64,000 nt of DNA from Oegoconia quadripuncta. Its lineage: Eukaryota; Arthropoda; Insecta; Lepidoptera; Autostichidae. The notes under the pieces were generated by a model. That model was not told the DNA's origin. It made no database searches and saw only the letters and a program-made list of their open reading frames with translations. Below, one piece after another: positions 11,401 to 24,643 of this stretch. The translations under genes and the position numbers were made by a program. The stretch is from assembly GCA_949316235.1 (NCBI GenBank), contig OX438750.1, positions 20,772,865 through 20,836,864 of the forward strand. The letters are read 5' to 3'. The first letter of the stretch is position 1. Every line of letters begins with the position of its first letter.

Positions 11401-14400
11401 TATCGCGTAACTCAAATGAATTAACGCCTACGTGCCAAATTAGCTATTTCAGTTATTTCCAGCCTTATTCCAGCCAACGCCTATTTATTTTGAATGCGTG
11501 TGGTGTGTAAATAGAAGCCCATTGTAATACCTATGGTATCTTAGCATGTCATGTGTATATATTCGACGACGTTGTTGGACAAGGTTTACTTAATAAAATC
11601 AGCATCAAAGGCAAGGACACGTTACGTTTATACGTATTAATATATGTATGGTTTCTGTAATCGAAATTTTTTGGAGGTTTAACCCTAAAATGAAGGATTA
11701 GTGATCTAAGGTTTTGCCGTCACGTGTGATATTGCCAATTAATATGATAGATATTTCGGAGTTAGTTTCAAAATCTTATACTTTTGGAATTTGAAAGGCC
11801 GGATATTTACTGAGACGTCACTTCTATCCACGAGTTGATTGTGTAATACAAGGTGTTTTAAATCAGCATCTAATTTTAAACGTAATCAGAGTTAATAAAT
11901 TACTATGAGCGGTATGTATGTATGTAAACCTAACCCATCTCTTCCCTTAAATCATTATGGACTTGTACGTTACAACGGCGATGGGTCTCCCGTCACTTGT
12001 GCATTTCAGCATATTTCTAAAGGTGAATCGTGGATGCTGTTTCAATAATTAAACTTTTAATATTGAATGATATCTCTGACTACCCCAGTTGGGGGCACAG
12101 GTCGTGACGTTATGTATGCATGAATATAAATATAGAAAATATTAGTTAGCTATAATAGAACGCTGTTAAAATTATTATTGAGGTAATCTTAATACAATAT
12201 TCATTCATTAAAACATATTTATTTAAAAGTACGAATTTGTTCAAGCGAAGCGAAGTTTGTGACAAGTGGAAATCTCACAAAATCTCGAGTTTTAGATGAA
12301 TAATAATTGTTTATTCTGTTTGTTTGTATTTTCATGATATATAAATTTAAAGAATTTGTGGTTTCGAACAATTTCTAAAGTAGGGTTCGGCGTGTGATAT
12401 CCGTTTACTCCCATAATGATTAATAAGTAGGTAGAATTTGAACATCGTAATTTTTTGAAAGTTAAAATTACTGCGAATATCCAAGATTGACTTCCTGGAA
12501 GTAAATAAGTAAAAACATCAGACAGTACCTTATTATATAATTAACAACTTTTTATAACAGTTGTTTATGAAACTGCAATTTAATAAGGGTCATTAGTCAT
12601 TACGGACACGTGTGCTATATTATGATTCGACCCGCAGGCGACTTTCATAATGCACAGTATTGTAATGCTTAATTACATACTTTTTATACAACCCTGCAAC
12701 AATTTTATAAAAACAACACGCGTATGTTTTCGTTAGAAGGCGAAATACCATAAAGCCGAAAAGCTCGGCCGCTAGCTTTTTTTTTAACTAAATTAAACAA
12801 AATATGGTAGATAGATAGATAAATCGTTTATTTGTTTCTCCAATCACACACATACATAAAGTTACGCATATAAGGTACGCTTTCGCGCTATCATTTTGTT
12901 ATTTTAATATTTGAATTACAAAAGGTAAAAAGTACCCCATAGGTTTTTTTTCGGTGTATTTAAAAATAAGTGGCCATATTTTTTGATTGAGTTGAAGTAC
13001 AAACTTGATTTTTTACTCTGAGAGACCGTGGAACTAAATATTTGATATTAATTTAATTTCAACTTGATAATTCCACGCGCTCCTGAGAAAAAGGTGTTGA
13101 CAGACAATCAACGAAGTGATCCTTAGGGGTCCCTTTTTTCTTTTGGCGCATGGAATCCTAAAAAGAAAATCATAGTATCTCATATCACCATATAAATGTT
13201 TAAACTGCCAAACTCAAAAATGTAGTTACAGTTTACTTAGACGTTATTAATAGCAATCGTAAGATTATAACTCAGCACATGTTCGGATTTTTTCCTTTAG
13301 ATCTGGTCTAACATTAACAAACAACAAAAACAAAAAATACATTTATTTACTTTTCTTTTTTTTTTTTTTTTTTTTTTATTTACTAGATAATATTTTTACA
13401 ATATCCAGTGTTGGGGCTACTTGTAAGTAAAGTTTACTTGTGTTAGTAGTCCCGCTCTTCCATATTACATTTTTTATCAGTAAATAAAAATAAAAGAAAA
13501 AATAAAAAAAGAATAAAAGAAAATGTGCCCATGGGAATGGATGAGTGTGTGTTTGTGTGGATGGGTGTGTTTGTGTAAGTGGGTGGGTAAGGGTGTGTGT
13601 ATGTGTGTGACTTTACTTCATACAAAATTTTAAGATTCTTTCTAAATCAACAGACTACATGTTTTAATCACCAGGTAATATGGGAATATGTATTTCAAAG
13701 GCCCATATCTATATTGAGAAGGAACTTTATATTTTTTACAGTAATTTAAGGAATTTGACATTAGTAAGAACTTTATATTAATTTCAGCTCTTTGGATAGA
13801 CAGACGGACAACAAAGTGATCGTATCAGGCTTCTGTGTAACTTTTTTAAATGGATCTTTAAAAGCATTATTTTTACCCTACTGCCCGGAAAAGATGATAA
13901 TGTTTGTCGTGTGTATCTATGTATATTTCTATGTTACCTCCCGTAACTTGACCTATTATGAAATGCAAGGTGACGTTAGTTCTTTATCTCTAGAGTCATA
14001 AATTATAATTAATAATGAATAATATCCTGAGGCTAATGTTCTACTTATAACATCGATGAGAGCATCTATAGTAACGTCTTCATCAATTTTCACTTCGTTC
14101 TTGAAACTAATGGCAAGGGGTTCAAGGGTTTATTTGTTGATTTTAGAAATGGTACTGGGAACGGAAGACGAGGAAATCATAGCGAAATAATATATAGGGG
14201 CTAAAGTACTGTGGGATTGTTATGACAAACGAATTCAAGCTTAAAAATACTTAATATATTTTACGATTTAATTGAAATTGTTTTTATTATTAAAGTTCTC
14301 TGAGAATATCTGATACGGGAGTAGAAAAATGTAAGAACATTGCCCTTTAAATACTTATGATCTTACTAGGTCTCCGCCCGCAGCTTCGCTCGCGTGGCAT

Positions 14401-17400
14401 TACTGTATAGCGGCCTTTTATCAGAATGGTGTCCTTCTCTAGGCCCCACGCTACCTCTCTGTCAAATTTAAATACAATCGGTTGAGATTTAATCGTGAGA
14501 ATGTAATTGTAGATAGACTGAGTTACTTTTATGTATTATTTTTTTTTTTTTTTTCCTTATTTTTCCTTTTTTGTATTAGTGAGGATGTAGATGAAAAATT
14601 CTTAGAGGTTCTTCCCGCGATTACTGTTGTAGTTGTTCCCGAAACTTTCATTTTTTGCTGGCACTATGACCACGGTTAGGGTAGAATACTGCGACAAAGA
14701 AGAGTACCTACCTATATTAATACAATAAGATACTTAACATCATAAGGGTACATTTAGATCCAGTAAAGCACACTCAAGCGTATATCCGATTACTTTTTGC
14801 AATCCCATCCCGAGGTAAAACTTCTGATGCGAAAATGTAAAATTATGCGGGTGAAGTAAATTAATTACCCTTTCCCACGTGTCGGGGAAAAAAGTCGCGG
14901 GCATGTGTGCCATCTATTCTCCAACGCGCGGCGGCGGGCCGTGAAAACTCCCCTTCAATATTGCGGTGTGAATTATAGCCTACTTAGGGCAAAGTGTTTA
15001 GAAAATTTAACCTTTACGACGTGGGCAATGAGAGAGAAAGCGACAGAAGAAGAGCGCTTGGAGTGAGGTTATGTAGAGTAATTTGAGATTGTATTGCTCT
15101 AACTAATAATACTCTACAGTCGTCCAAATATGAAACAAAATACATTTTTAAAGTTAATACCGACTAAACTGCGTAGAGATACTTTACCAATATAAACCTA
15201 ATAAAAAAAATAATTAATTAGGTCTAGTTTTATGTGATTTAGAAGCTCTCCACACGTCTGCGGCTTAGTCTGTCTTACTTCTCTTTTTAGAATCCTCATG
15301 ATGAGCCCTTTCCTATGATACCCATATTGTATCGCTACAACAATTTAACTTTAGGTAAGAGTTACGGCCGATGTGGTTTACATCTTTGCGACGTAACCTA
15401 TTCTGTGGCACTTGGATTGTCACGACGAATCTAACATTACCTCTTTAATTAAAATCCATCCAGCCGTTTGGGTGCTACGACGACATAAAATTTCCCACAC
15501 ACATACATAGATCCGCGTGAAAATCATAACCCCCTCTTTAGTCGGGTAAAAATCGTGAAACGTCATCATTATTTTTACATAAAATACGTAGTAATGTCAT
15601 CTTTTGATTGAATATGTAACTTGGTACGAAGGGGCAAATATTAGATCCAGTTGGAAACCAACCAAGTTACGTATTGGGATATTAATGTCTCATTACGTAT
15701 CTACTGTTTCCCTTTTGATAACCAGCTAGGACGCGAGAATTGCTTGTTCCGTTTAACCTATTAATATATAGGTCTTTTATTATTGTGCAATATATATATA
15801 TAACAGTAATAAATAACGTATAACGGTTAAATCGACACGCACCTGGTATGCCCAATAAGTATACATAGAGTTAGCACGGCTTTTCACCTGTGCAGATGTT
15901 GCCATGTTGGCTCTTAGAACGGTCTTTACTAAGAAGCGTGACATGTGCGAGTACCTTCGCGCTGTACTATATTTGTGGCATTATATTTTCTTCAGAAACT
16001 CCTCCAAAAGATTTAGCGCCATACAGCGGGACAAGGCGTCAAGCTTTCTGGGTATACGATTACGAGGATATTATGATGGGGCAAGTTTCTTTTCTACCTG
16101 TATGTAGTATTTTTTGTGACTGCGTAATGTTCATCGTGAATAAAAGTTACTCGCAATGAATTTAAAAGTAAATTTCCAGAATGTTTTCTTTGCAATTCCA
16201 ACATATTGTCGCCAAATTGTACGTCCTACTCTTTCCAACTTTCAGTAACTGTAGGTATTTTCTTTTCTGTTGTGCAGTAAAGTGTATTTGTATTGTAGTG
16301 TGTATTGTATTCTCGAATCTTGCAAGTAAGAGGAAAATGAGGACTGTTAGCTGATCAAACTCACTGTTGTAAAGGACTGACAAATTGGTAAATAAAAAGT
16401 GGGCGATGTGCACTCGAAGATAATTCATCATCATCGTCCACTGCTGAACATAAGGCTCCTCTAGAGATTTCCAGAGAGACGGTTTGGAAGCGGACTGTAT
16501 CCAGCGACTTCCCACGATCATGTATCAATAGTTACATACGGTTTCATTATAGGTCTAGAAATATTTGTAGGAGAAATGAGTATATGAAGTACTTATAGCA
16601 ATGGCTATTAATAAAATCTTCATCATAATGAAGAATCACATATTATTAATAGCAACTTAATATGTACCTACGATGGAAACGATACATTAAAATTCAGCGG
16701 CATGGCTCGACATGTGCGTGCGACGTAACGCGGGTATATTTAGACAAACATCAAAGTCCTACAGACTGTCGGATCAATTTTGTAACTTGCTTTATATTTA
16801 TACGACAAATATTTTCCTTATTTCGTTAAAAATAACATTTTTTTACTTCAGAGCATTTATAATTAGAATCTCAACGATTGTCCACCCTCTTTCTTGGTGG
16901 AAATACACTTGACAATTAACATCTGACAGTGCGAATCTCATTAAAATGTATGTACATGTAATAAAATAGTACAAAATTCTAGTTCTCAGCTTCTTTTGAC
17001 CGAAACTAAAAAGATAGTGAAGTAAAAATTGGTGTAAAAAGTAATGCAGTTCTGTCTACGTCTGCTCTGTATAGCTTATGTGAGCTTGTCGCATCGAACA
17101 GCTTTGAATCAATATTTGCAAGGAAAGAAAATGTAAGAACTCATAGTGATGCTGACGCGAGTTTCAGATTTCCCCGGAGATTTGTAATCCTCTTACCTAC
17201 TGGGTTTCAATTTAAAAATTTATTTTTAATCCGGACCACGGCCATGATAACGAACGTTTGCGCTTTACGTTTTGATCCCTCAGGAAAGAAGATTAAATAT
17301 GAGAAAGTAAAGGCTGAAACAGGGTTGAAGGGTTAGCCGAATTTGGATAATGAAGCCAGCTTATTGATCGTTCTTACTTTATGCGGTTCTAACGGTGTAC

Positions 17401-20400
17401 GGTTAGGTGCAGCAGCCAGATTACTGAAGTCGGAGAGCTAAGTAAATAAAAGGCTGCCCTGACTGTCTGACTGACCCATACATAAACCAATAATCGGACA
17501 GCTCAAACACGTGGATCGCTGTTGATGAAGTTATGCAGGTTACCAAGAGGCGTACTAAGAAGGATTTTTTTGAATTCCCACTTCAAGAGGCCGGGGGAGA
17601 AATATTTCAAACTAAATCTGGAACCACGGATTCTAGAGAAATTTAAATTGGAGCATACAGACTCTACAATATCTAATGTCTGTATTTTATAAATCTTTCT
17701 AAAAGCAACGAAATCATTATTATTATAGATATTCGATGGCGTTAGCGGTACTTTAAAACGCGTTAAACTTCGTTGTTTCCCTTGTTCTGCATTTCACCGC
17801 GGTAAAAATGAGTTTTTCCACGATCCACGCGGACGAAGTCGCGAGCGGCAAGTTAGTTATTAATAAAATCTGATTCAATTGGAATTTTTTGAGCCAAAGG
17901 TATGGAATTGTAAACGATGAGTGCCTTGCCCAAACTATAAAGATATTTGACACTCACTTAAAATGATACCGGAATACTATTTCGACTGCCATAAAGACCG
18001 CATAATATCCAACTTAAAATAAAGGTCCCCTCTATTTCCGAAGCTTTCATCGTATATACCGTCTTGTTGAGATAACGACGGCCACAAAAGCCTATAAAAA
18101 TGCTAATGGAGTGAAGGTGACGTGTTTGAAAAGAAAGGGAAAGGTAATACCGAATTGTGTGTCAAACCACTGAAATCTAACTTAGGAAGCGCTCTTTGAA
18201 AATAGAAAGGAACTATCAAGGGTGGGAGGCATCATTGCGGCTAAGCCGAGTTTCTCCCTTACTTACATTGGACGTTATCTCCAGCGTTCGAATCAGGCAT
18301 GTGGAAACCAAATATCCATTGTACGTTTTAGAAAAAATGTTAGAGCATTATTGAATCGCAGGAAAAGGGAACACGGAGTAAATCCCGGTCACACGCGACC
18401 CTAGTTTCACCTTTTTCATAAAGTTCTCCGTTTCGTAACATCGATCGAGCCTGGTTCAAGAGTAGTTAGGAGGTCAGCGTAAACTTCTCAGAAATCAGAA
18501 ATGTGAAGTCTAATGTAATTCTATTGTAATTGGGAGCATTGTAGATAAGCTACAGCTGTATACATGAACTGGGTTCGGCTTCCGGCTCCACAGGTATCTA
18601 TCAGCCATCACGTAATTGTTTAAAAAATATATTTCCATTTACTCTACAATGAAATTAAAATATTGGCAAGGGTAAATAAAGTCCACAGGTACATACTCGT
18701 ATATCGTAACTTATACAAGTAAATTTGATTATTGTTATAATTTTTTGTGCGTGGTAAAAGCGTATTTTTTTATTTATGGTCGGTTTTTTTTTAGTTCTGT
18801 TCTTGGGTAAAATAAGTCACTTTGATGGTCGATATTGACGTGAAAGAAATACACAGAATCTACACAGATACAGATTGCAATAATAATATAGTGGTGTAAC
18901 AGGTGAATCCACCATCCGGTTTACCAATAATTTTTCCCAAGGATTCCATTATGATTAGTCGAATACGATCGAATTTTTTTCTATAAAGTAGTTTCAAAAA
19001 AATGGTGCATATGACTTTGGGAAAGTTGTTGGTAAACAGAAGTGGATTCACCTGGTATCATGATATGTACAACTTCAATTACACCAATATACATATATTA
19101 TATAGGAGATACACATTGGGCTATGTAGGGGATGTAACGTAACTATCAAACCATCGAAAATTTTATTTATAGAGATATTTAATTTGGTAAAGTAACTTTC
19201 CTGTCTTACAATACCATACATACCTATGTATATATACAAAGTATACATATGTTTATGATACCAGGGTCACGAAATCTAACAATGTCGCTTTAAAGGAGAC
19301 GGACCCTTCCGAGTCAGGTAACAAGTTGAAATATGATAAACTTCAATGTAATATTTAAAAATAGATCTCTTTACAATCGAAAAAACAAAAAAAAGCTGAA
19401 AACAAGTTATACATCAGTTTTTTTACTTTAATTTAGTAAAATTTGCTTTTCGCAATATTTTGCACTTTCCGTCATGTCCCATAAGACAGCCTGTATGTTA
19501 TATGATGAGTGATAAATTTGGTGGAAAAAATCTATTATGTTTGCTTGCTACTAGGCACAAGAAAATCATATTAGCTGTATCTGATAAGTATTTTACCAAA
19601 AGGTTCAGAAATACACGCACTCCTACTCAAGTAAGTGACAAGTTGTATACAATGTGCATATCGCGTAATAATTTTTGAGTGACATAATAATGTTGCCTTC
19701 AGCGAAGCTGTCTTCTCCTTACGCCTACAAAGCACTATAGATAATTCTTTCTTGGTTATAAAGCCACGCAGTTCTGTTTCAAGCCAAGTGTGCATTATGT
19801 ACCATAATGCAAAGTAAACAATGTTTGAGTACGTGAGTAAATGAATGAGCTGGCTATCAACCTCGGCGTATGTCCCATCTATTGTTTGATATAAACTTTA
19901 TAAATAATTAAATTTAATTAATATCGCCCTGTACTGTGGCCATTCGTCGTAGACAAGAATCTACGATGTCTATAAAATCACAGAAACATCACGAGCTACT
20001 ATCCTTCGTGTTCGTTTATTTTATTAAACATGACAATATCTTAAAATAAATTCTATATCGAATCGGCCCCTCGAATTTAGGCAAAATTACAATTTATTAC
20101 GACATTTACGTGCATAATACTTTCATCTAACTCAAAAGATTCATACAATACAATCAAATTACTTAAGCAATAAAATAAATGGCTTGAGGCGTTTAACAAA
20201 TTCATTCAGTGCATGGATTCGATTTAGTCAAGCCGACTGGAAACGGGAGATAAGACAAAACCGTTACGCATTTATATTAGGCTGATACTGTATTCATTCA
20301 ATACTTCTTGCTTAGTGTAATACTGCCTTTTTACGATCCAGACTTATATAGCATACCGTTTATATATATAGACATGACTATTTTCCATTATCCTTCCGCA

Positions 20401-22250
20401 ACTGCTTAAAATCCACCGATGGACAAATACCTCTTCCGTTTTTGAGATCGCTTAACATAAGAAGATTATCCCTAACCTATGCTACGCTGTCCCAGATTTT
20501 TAGAAGTCTCGCTGCACTATGCTTTTACAGTAGTAAAAAAAATATATCTTATTCTCCTACAATACCCATGGGAAGAAATCGGTTAGCTTCTTACATTCCG
20601 GAAATCACACGTAATATTTTCTTGACTGACACTAAACATTAAATATTGAAAGCCAACACGAACACAAAAATGATGCTATAGGGACTCTTGCATATGGCTA
20701 CCTGCTATAGGTATCTCCTTTAATAAAAGCAAGGTAGGTATACCTGTAATATTATTCTACAAGAAATGTGAAATTTTGTAACCAACTCGGGCAACTTGGC
20801 TCAACAGATGGTCCCAGAGTTCATTAATAAAGGTAAAAGTTGTATATTTTTATTGAAACTGTGTATGAAAATGTTCCCACTTTGGCCATCTGCATCGCAA
20901 ACTTAGACTAGAATATATTATTGAAATATCCTATCCTGTATTTGAAAGTGTATTATTGTTTGTCTCTATCGAACTTCTATGAGTTGACAGTTTACACATT
21001 CGTTTGTGTCGGAGTTATGATTCCTGTGGGGTAAAATGCTCCCCAGTAAAACTTATTTATTTAAATTGTACGATGATGATACTATTTTCCAGATGTAGAA
21101 AAGTTAATTACATTTTTTAATTAACTCTTTTATCTTGATTTATCATACATAATTACAATATTTGCTGGTTTCCAAGCATTTATTTCTTACAACGTAATAA
21201 AATGATATTCTTTTCTGTTGGAAATGACTTGGTTCAATTCCCGAGTCAAGGTTGAGTTTTTTGAAAATTTTGTTTTCTTTACATTAAATAGATTGAGAGA
21301 TTAATTCCAATCCATGTCTCCTTAAAAAAAATTGTCCGTCTTATGATTTCAGATATTTCCATACTGACCCTCTGAACACTCTGTATATGAGCGGTCGTAG
21401 GTACTTAAACTATATTAGCGACGCGTTGATTTAATTTGATTTGAAGTAACTAGGGTTGCGCCTACGCCTTCGTTCGCTTTATCGCGAAAAGTCAGATTGA
21501 AAAGTAGTATATTTCCTTCACCGGGTCCCAGGTTTCTCTGCCAAATTTCATGAGTATAGACTCCAGACGTCAGCCGATTTAAATATACTCTTATATAGAT
21601 ACATCGATTAATCGTTTATTTGTAACTCCAGTCACAAACATACCTACTATAAGTGCCAAAACAATTGAATAAAAATATTTTATAACATTCTATAAAAAAT
21701 AACATCAAGATACACTAGACTATGTGTGCTACAGCCATACAAATGAGTCATAGCTCAGTGTATATAACTGTTCAGGGAGCAAAACACTGATTTTCAACTA
21801 TTAACCACCCCTATCGGTAGTATGAAATGACTAACGTAACTAATCACAACTTTTATATTATCAAATAACTGAATTTAACTAACAAGCCATGACTGCACGT
21901 ATCTAATATCACTCATAAAATTCCCGGACATAAAAATAAATCTGCGGTGGTCTCTAGGCACACGTCCTTGTTTTATTATCCCTCATTTTATTTCACTCGG
22001 GTTTCTTCGGCCTTGAAGAGTGAAATGAGATCTTCAAGCATAAAGTATCGTAATAAAGTTCTCAAGTTAGAGCCGACACTTGTCTTGTAAATTTCATAGC
22101 CATGATAATTGAGTGGATACGACGGACTACTATAACCTGTAACAGAGAAACGTCAAAATAGTATCGATGTATGTATTTGGTTTCTCCTTTCCAATTCGGA
22201 TTAGACAACGCCCGTTCTCTTGCAACTGACGACCCCTTCCATCATCATCC
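8416..22250. other. Long gene-free stretch with scattered repeats
   Basis: No supportable coding gene. Contents noticed: a direct repeat of ATATGTATAACCTATTAG near 9680-9722; dispersed repeat fragments near 10035-10290 and 11905-12110; a LINE 3'-end-like tail in minus orientation with GATAGATAGATAAATCG at 12812-12905; the GGGTTCC/GATCC-type repeat at 12955-13145; a long T-run at 13358-13378; a GT-rich low-complexity tract at 13540-13612; a CTAG-element in minus orientation at 14365-14500; a small GC-rich patch at 14880-14945; a weak short inverted repeat at 16600-16650; a CTAG-element end at about 17815-17855; and a LINE-like tail at 21600-21840. The two best short frames (15890-16159, 16162-16521) resemble no family known to me. 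Confidence 0.5.
18900..19054. mobile_element. Small MITE with about 40-bp terminal inverted repeats
   Basis: The left terminus begins CAGGTGAATCCACC and continues through GGTTTACCAATAA to TTCCCAA (about 18900-18940). The right terminus reads TTGGGAAAGTTGTTGGTAAAC...GTGGATTCACCTG (about 19017-19054). The arms pair with a few mismatches. The interior of about 75 bp is non-coding. The size and structure fit a non-autonomous DNA transposon. No clear target duplication could be read. Confidence 0.7.
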
Positions 22251-22566
22251 TTATTTTTTTATGCACGACGGGTTCGTACTTGACCTCAATCACACCTGAT
22301 GTTGAGTGAAGATGAAGTCGAAGGTGGATGCGTACTGACCCGGAAACCCCAACACATTGGGGGGACTGGCTATCTTATCTCTGACAACGGAACACAACAA
22401 TGCTATTAACATTGCTGCTTGGCGGCAGATTGAGATAATATGGTTGTAGCTAGCCAGGCGGACATTTTAAAATGCTCTACCACCAACCAAACCGAGTACT
22501 TAAACATGCACCCCAGCTGGTGATCGAACCCGCGACCTTCGAATCGTAAACCCAATGTTGTTCACA
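22251..22566 (-). repeat. tRNA-headed SINE, family A, full-length-like, minus orientation
   Basis: Read on the minus strand, the right end is a tRNA-like head with TTTACGATTCGAAGGTCGCGGGTTCGATCACC (B-box-like GGTTCGATC). The body then carries TACTCGGTTTGGTTGGTGG, the module GTTAATAGCATTGTTGTGTTCC, TAGCCAGTCCCCCCAATG, GGTCAGTACGC and a tail ending in an A-rich run (seen as TTTTTTT near 22255). Partial copies are at 24284-24426, 40064-40271 and 61027-61256. Only this copy shows both the tRNA head and the complete 3' half. Confidence 0.8.
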
Positions 22567-22579
22567 ATACATTATTATT

Positions 22580-23255
22580 TATTTTGCAAAAGAGGGCAGT
22601 CCGCGCAATATATAATCTGCGTCGATATGACTCTCTGCGGGACAGGTTCAAAGAAATTAATATTTTAACTTTTCCTTCACAATTTATTTACGAGAATATT
22701 ATGTACGTACGAAAAAATATTTCTGCATTCCCAAAAAATAGCGATAAGCATAACTTAAATTTGAGACATAAGGACAAATTAGCCACCCCTATGTTCAGAC
22801 TGAGCAAAGTTAATACATCATTTATGGGACACTGTATACGCTTTTATAACCTTATACCTGAAAATATCATTAATCTAAATGAAAAACAATTTAAAAACCA
22901 TGTCAAAACAACATTAACAAAAAAAGGTTATTACAAAATTAGTGACTACCTAAATGACAAAAACGCTTGGTATACTTCGCCCAGCTCCCAAAAATTATAA
23001 AATTGTATTAGTTGTATACTTTTATATATGAAAAAGAAAAGAAAAGAAAATGATCCTGTGGGTTTCTTGCGCCGCTTCTTTTCCCACAGATGATTTCCCT
23101 TTCCGAAGCGGTGGTAGCTTGGACATACTGACTGACCGAAAAATGCTTAGCCCTATTTTTATTTCTAATAGATTTAAATTGACATTCAACAAATGATATC
23201 ATGTATCTTACGTTGAAATAAAATGCTTTGAGTTTGAGTAATTTAATTATTACTA
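22580..23255 (+). pseudogene. 5'-truncated CR1/Jockey-like LINE: ORF2 C-terminus plus 3' UTR
   Basis: The open frame from about 22584 to 23000 has the C-terminal tail typical of CR1/Jockey-type reverse transcriptase proteins. It starts LQKRAVRAIYNLRRYDSLRD and ends with a region resembling KGYYKISDYLNDKNAW. It has no upstream catalytic domain, so this is a dead-on-arrival 5' truncation rather than a host gene. The following 3' UTR has GATGATTTCCCTTTCCGAAG and ends AATAAAATGCTTTGAGTTTGAG. The same UTR segment recurs at 26246-26370, and a homologous, more decayed C-terminus lies at 28096-28262. It abuts the family A SINE directly on its left. Confidence 0.8.
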
Positions 23256-24007
23256 TGATTATTATTGTTATGAATAATGCAAACGACATGCATAGAAGTG
23301 ACAAGTGTGTATAAAAATTAGTAGCTTAAATCGTTTGTATATGGTCCGTTCTTAAATCACTGTATAGAACTGTTCTCTTAATTTGCGATGTCCCCACGGG
23401 TCATTACATGTGTAGTTCAAATTGTTTGTAATTTTTTTTATATGTACCAATATGCAAATAAAGGTACCATTATTATCATACAGCCACATTATTATGTCCG
23501 CTACAAACTAATGACCTCTTTACTCATTGGCAAAATCACAACACGAAATAGCTGCGTGTCCAATGTAAAAAACGTACACAGCAATCTAACTATGAAATTC
23601 TTTCTATACAAGTCTGTTAGCAATAAAAACAATATTCTCCTGTCTAGTTTATTGCGCAGTTTTTCCACGAGTTTAGAGTTGCGCAGTACCTACATTAATT
23701 CTGTCCAATGTGTCCTGGAGAACGGAAACCGCCACGTATTCAGTGTTCCACACCATGTTCACAATGGGCAGCCACCCGTTTAGCGTTTCCGTGCATATTT
23801 CAATGCGCCAGCGATGTTCGCTGGAAAATACCAGCTAAAAGATACGAGAGCACAGATACGATTGGGATAAGATTGGAACGGAACCCTGGTTACATATATC
23901 TATTATTAAAGTGTTTGCACTTTCTGGTTCGTTGGAGTCATTTGGTCGAATATTTTTAAATTGAATATGAATTCGCAGGTATTGGATGCATGCCCCGTAT
24001 ATCTAAC
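23256..24007. other. Intergenic DNA, nothing recognised
   Basis: AT-rich. Open frames at 23388-23783 and 23708-23959 have no recognisable domain. A LINE-type 3' terminus (TGCAAATAAAGGT) occurs near 23453-23465. No gene is supported. Confidence 0.45.
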
Positions 24008-24204
24008 TAATATTATAAACGTTTGGATGCTTGTTTGTTTGTTTGTGGCTCAATCACGCCGAAACAGTTTGACGGATTTGGATGAAATTTGGTAGAATAT
24101 ACCCTAGGATTTTTTATCCCAATAAAGTGAGAAGGATTAACAAATTAAACATATACACGATAAAGTTATTCCACGCAGGCGAAGCCGCGGGCGGAAAGCT
24201 AGTA
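24008..24204 (+). mobile_element. Short non-autonomous element ending in CTAG, plus orientation
   Basis: It begins TAATATTATAAACGTTTGGATG, continues GGCTCAATCACGCCGAAACAG and TTGGATGAAATTTGG, and ends CCACGCAGGCGAAGCCGCGG then GCGGAAAGCTAG. A 3' GC-rich short hairpin followed by CTAG resembles the ends of lepidopteran non-autonomous Helitrons, but the family assignment is tentative. A near-complete opposite copy lies at 24442-24643. Other partial copies: 6485-6665, 14365-14500, 17815-17855, 33620-33770 and 63838-64000. Confidence 0.7.
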
Positions 24205-24283
24205 TTGAATAAAAACGAAGTGCATATGCAGGTGTTTCATATTTTATGTTTCAGAACGTCGATCACAATATGATCCAAGATGG

Positions 24284-24426
24284 TGAATTCCGGGTCAGAG
24301 ATAAGATAGCCAGTCCCCCAAATGTGTTGGGGTTTCCGAGTCAGTACGCTTCCACCTTCGATCTTATCTTCACTTAACATCAGGTGTGATTGAGTTCAAG
24401 TACCAACCCGTTGTACATAAAAAAAA
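24284..24426 (+). repeat. SINE family A, 3' part, plus orientation
   Basis: It matches the 3' half of the 22251-22566 SINE in opposite orientation: AGAGATAAGATAGCCAGTCC, GTGTTGGGGTTTCC, TCACTTAACATCAGGTGTGA and a terminal A-run at 24418-24427. The tRNA head is missing, as expected for 5' truncation during target-primed reverse transcription. It lies between two opposed CTAG-ending elements, making a nested repeat cluster. Confidence 0.8.
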
Positions 24427-24441
24427 AGTCTGTTTATAACT

Positions 24442-24643
24442 TACTAGCTTTCCGCCCACGACTTCATCCGCGTGGCAGATTTTATCAAGATCGATTCAGC
24501 AAAAAAAATAGCCTATATGTTAATTCAGGGCCTAATCTAACTACCCACCAAATTTCATCCAAATCCGTCCAGTTGTATAGGCGTGAAGAGGTAACAAACA
24601 TATTTACAGACATACACACAAACTTTCGCATTTATAATATTAG
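24442..24643 (-). mobile_element. Short non-autonomous element ending in CTAG, minus orientation
   Basis: Reverse-complement relative of 24008-24204. It starts ACTAGCTTTCCGCCCACGAC, contains CAAATTTCATCCAAATCCGTCC, and ends AACTTTCGCATTTATAATATTAG. Together with the plus-orientation copy it forms a large inverted repeat around the SINE fragment. Confidence 0.7.

Noticed and set aside
13540..13612. GT-rich tract as a telomeric or Z-DNA element
   Set aside because: Irregular low-complexity GT sequence without the TTAGG repeats of insect telomeres; treated as simple repeat.
15890..16159. Possible host exon after TTTTCTTCAG (about 15995), frame containing APYSGTRRQAFWVYDYED
   Set aside because: The peptide looks protein-like but I cannot match it to a family, there is no convincing donor, and overlapping frames are equally open.
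22584..23000. 138-codon open frame as a host gene
   Set aside because: The translation is the C-terminal tail of a CR1/Jockey-like reverse transcriptase protein followed by its 3' UTR; it is a truncated LINE.
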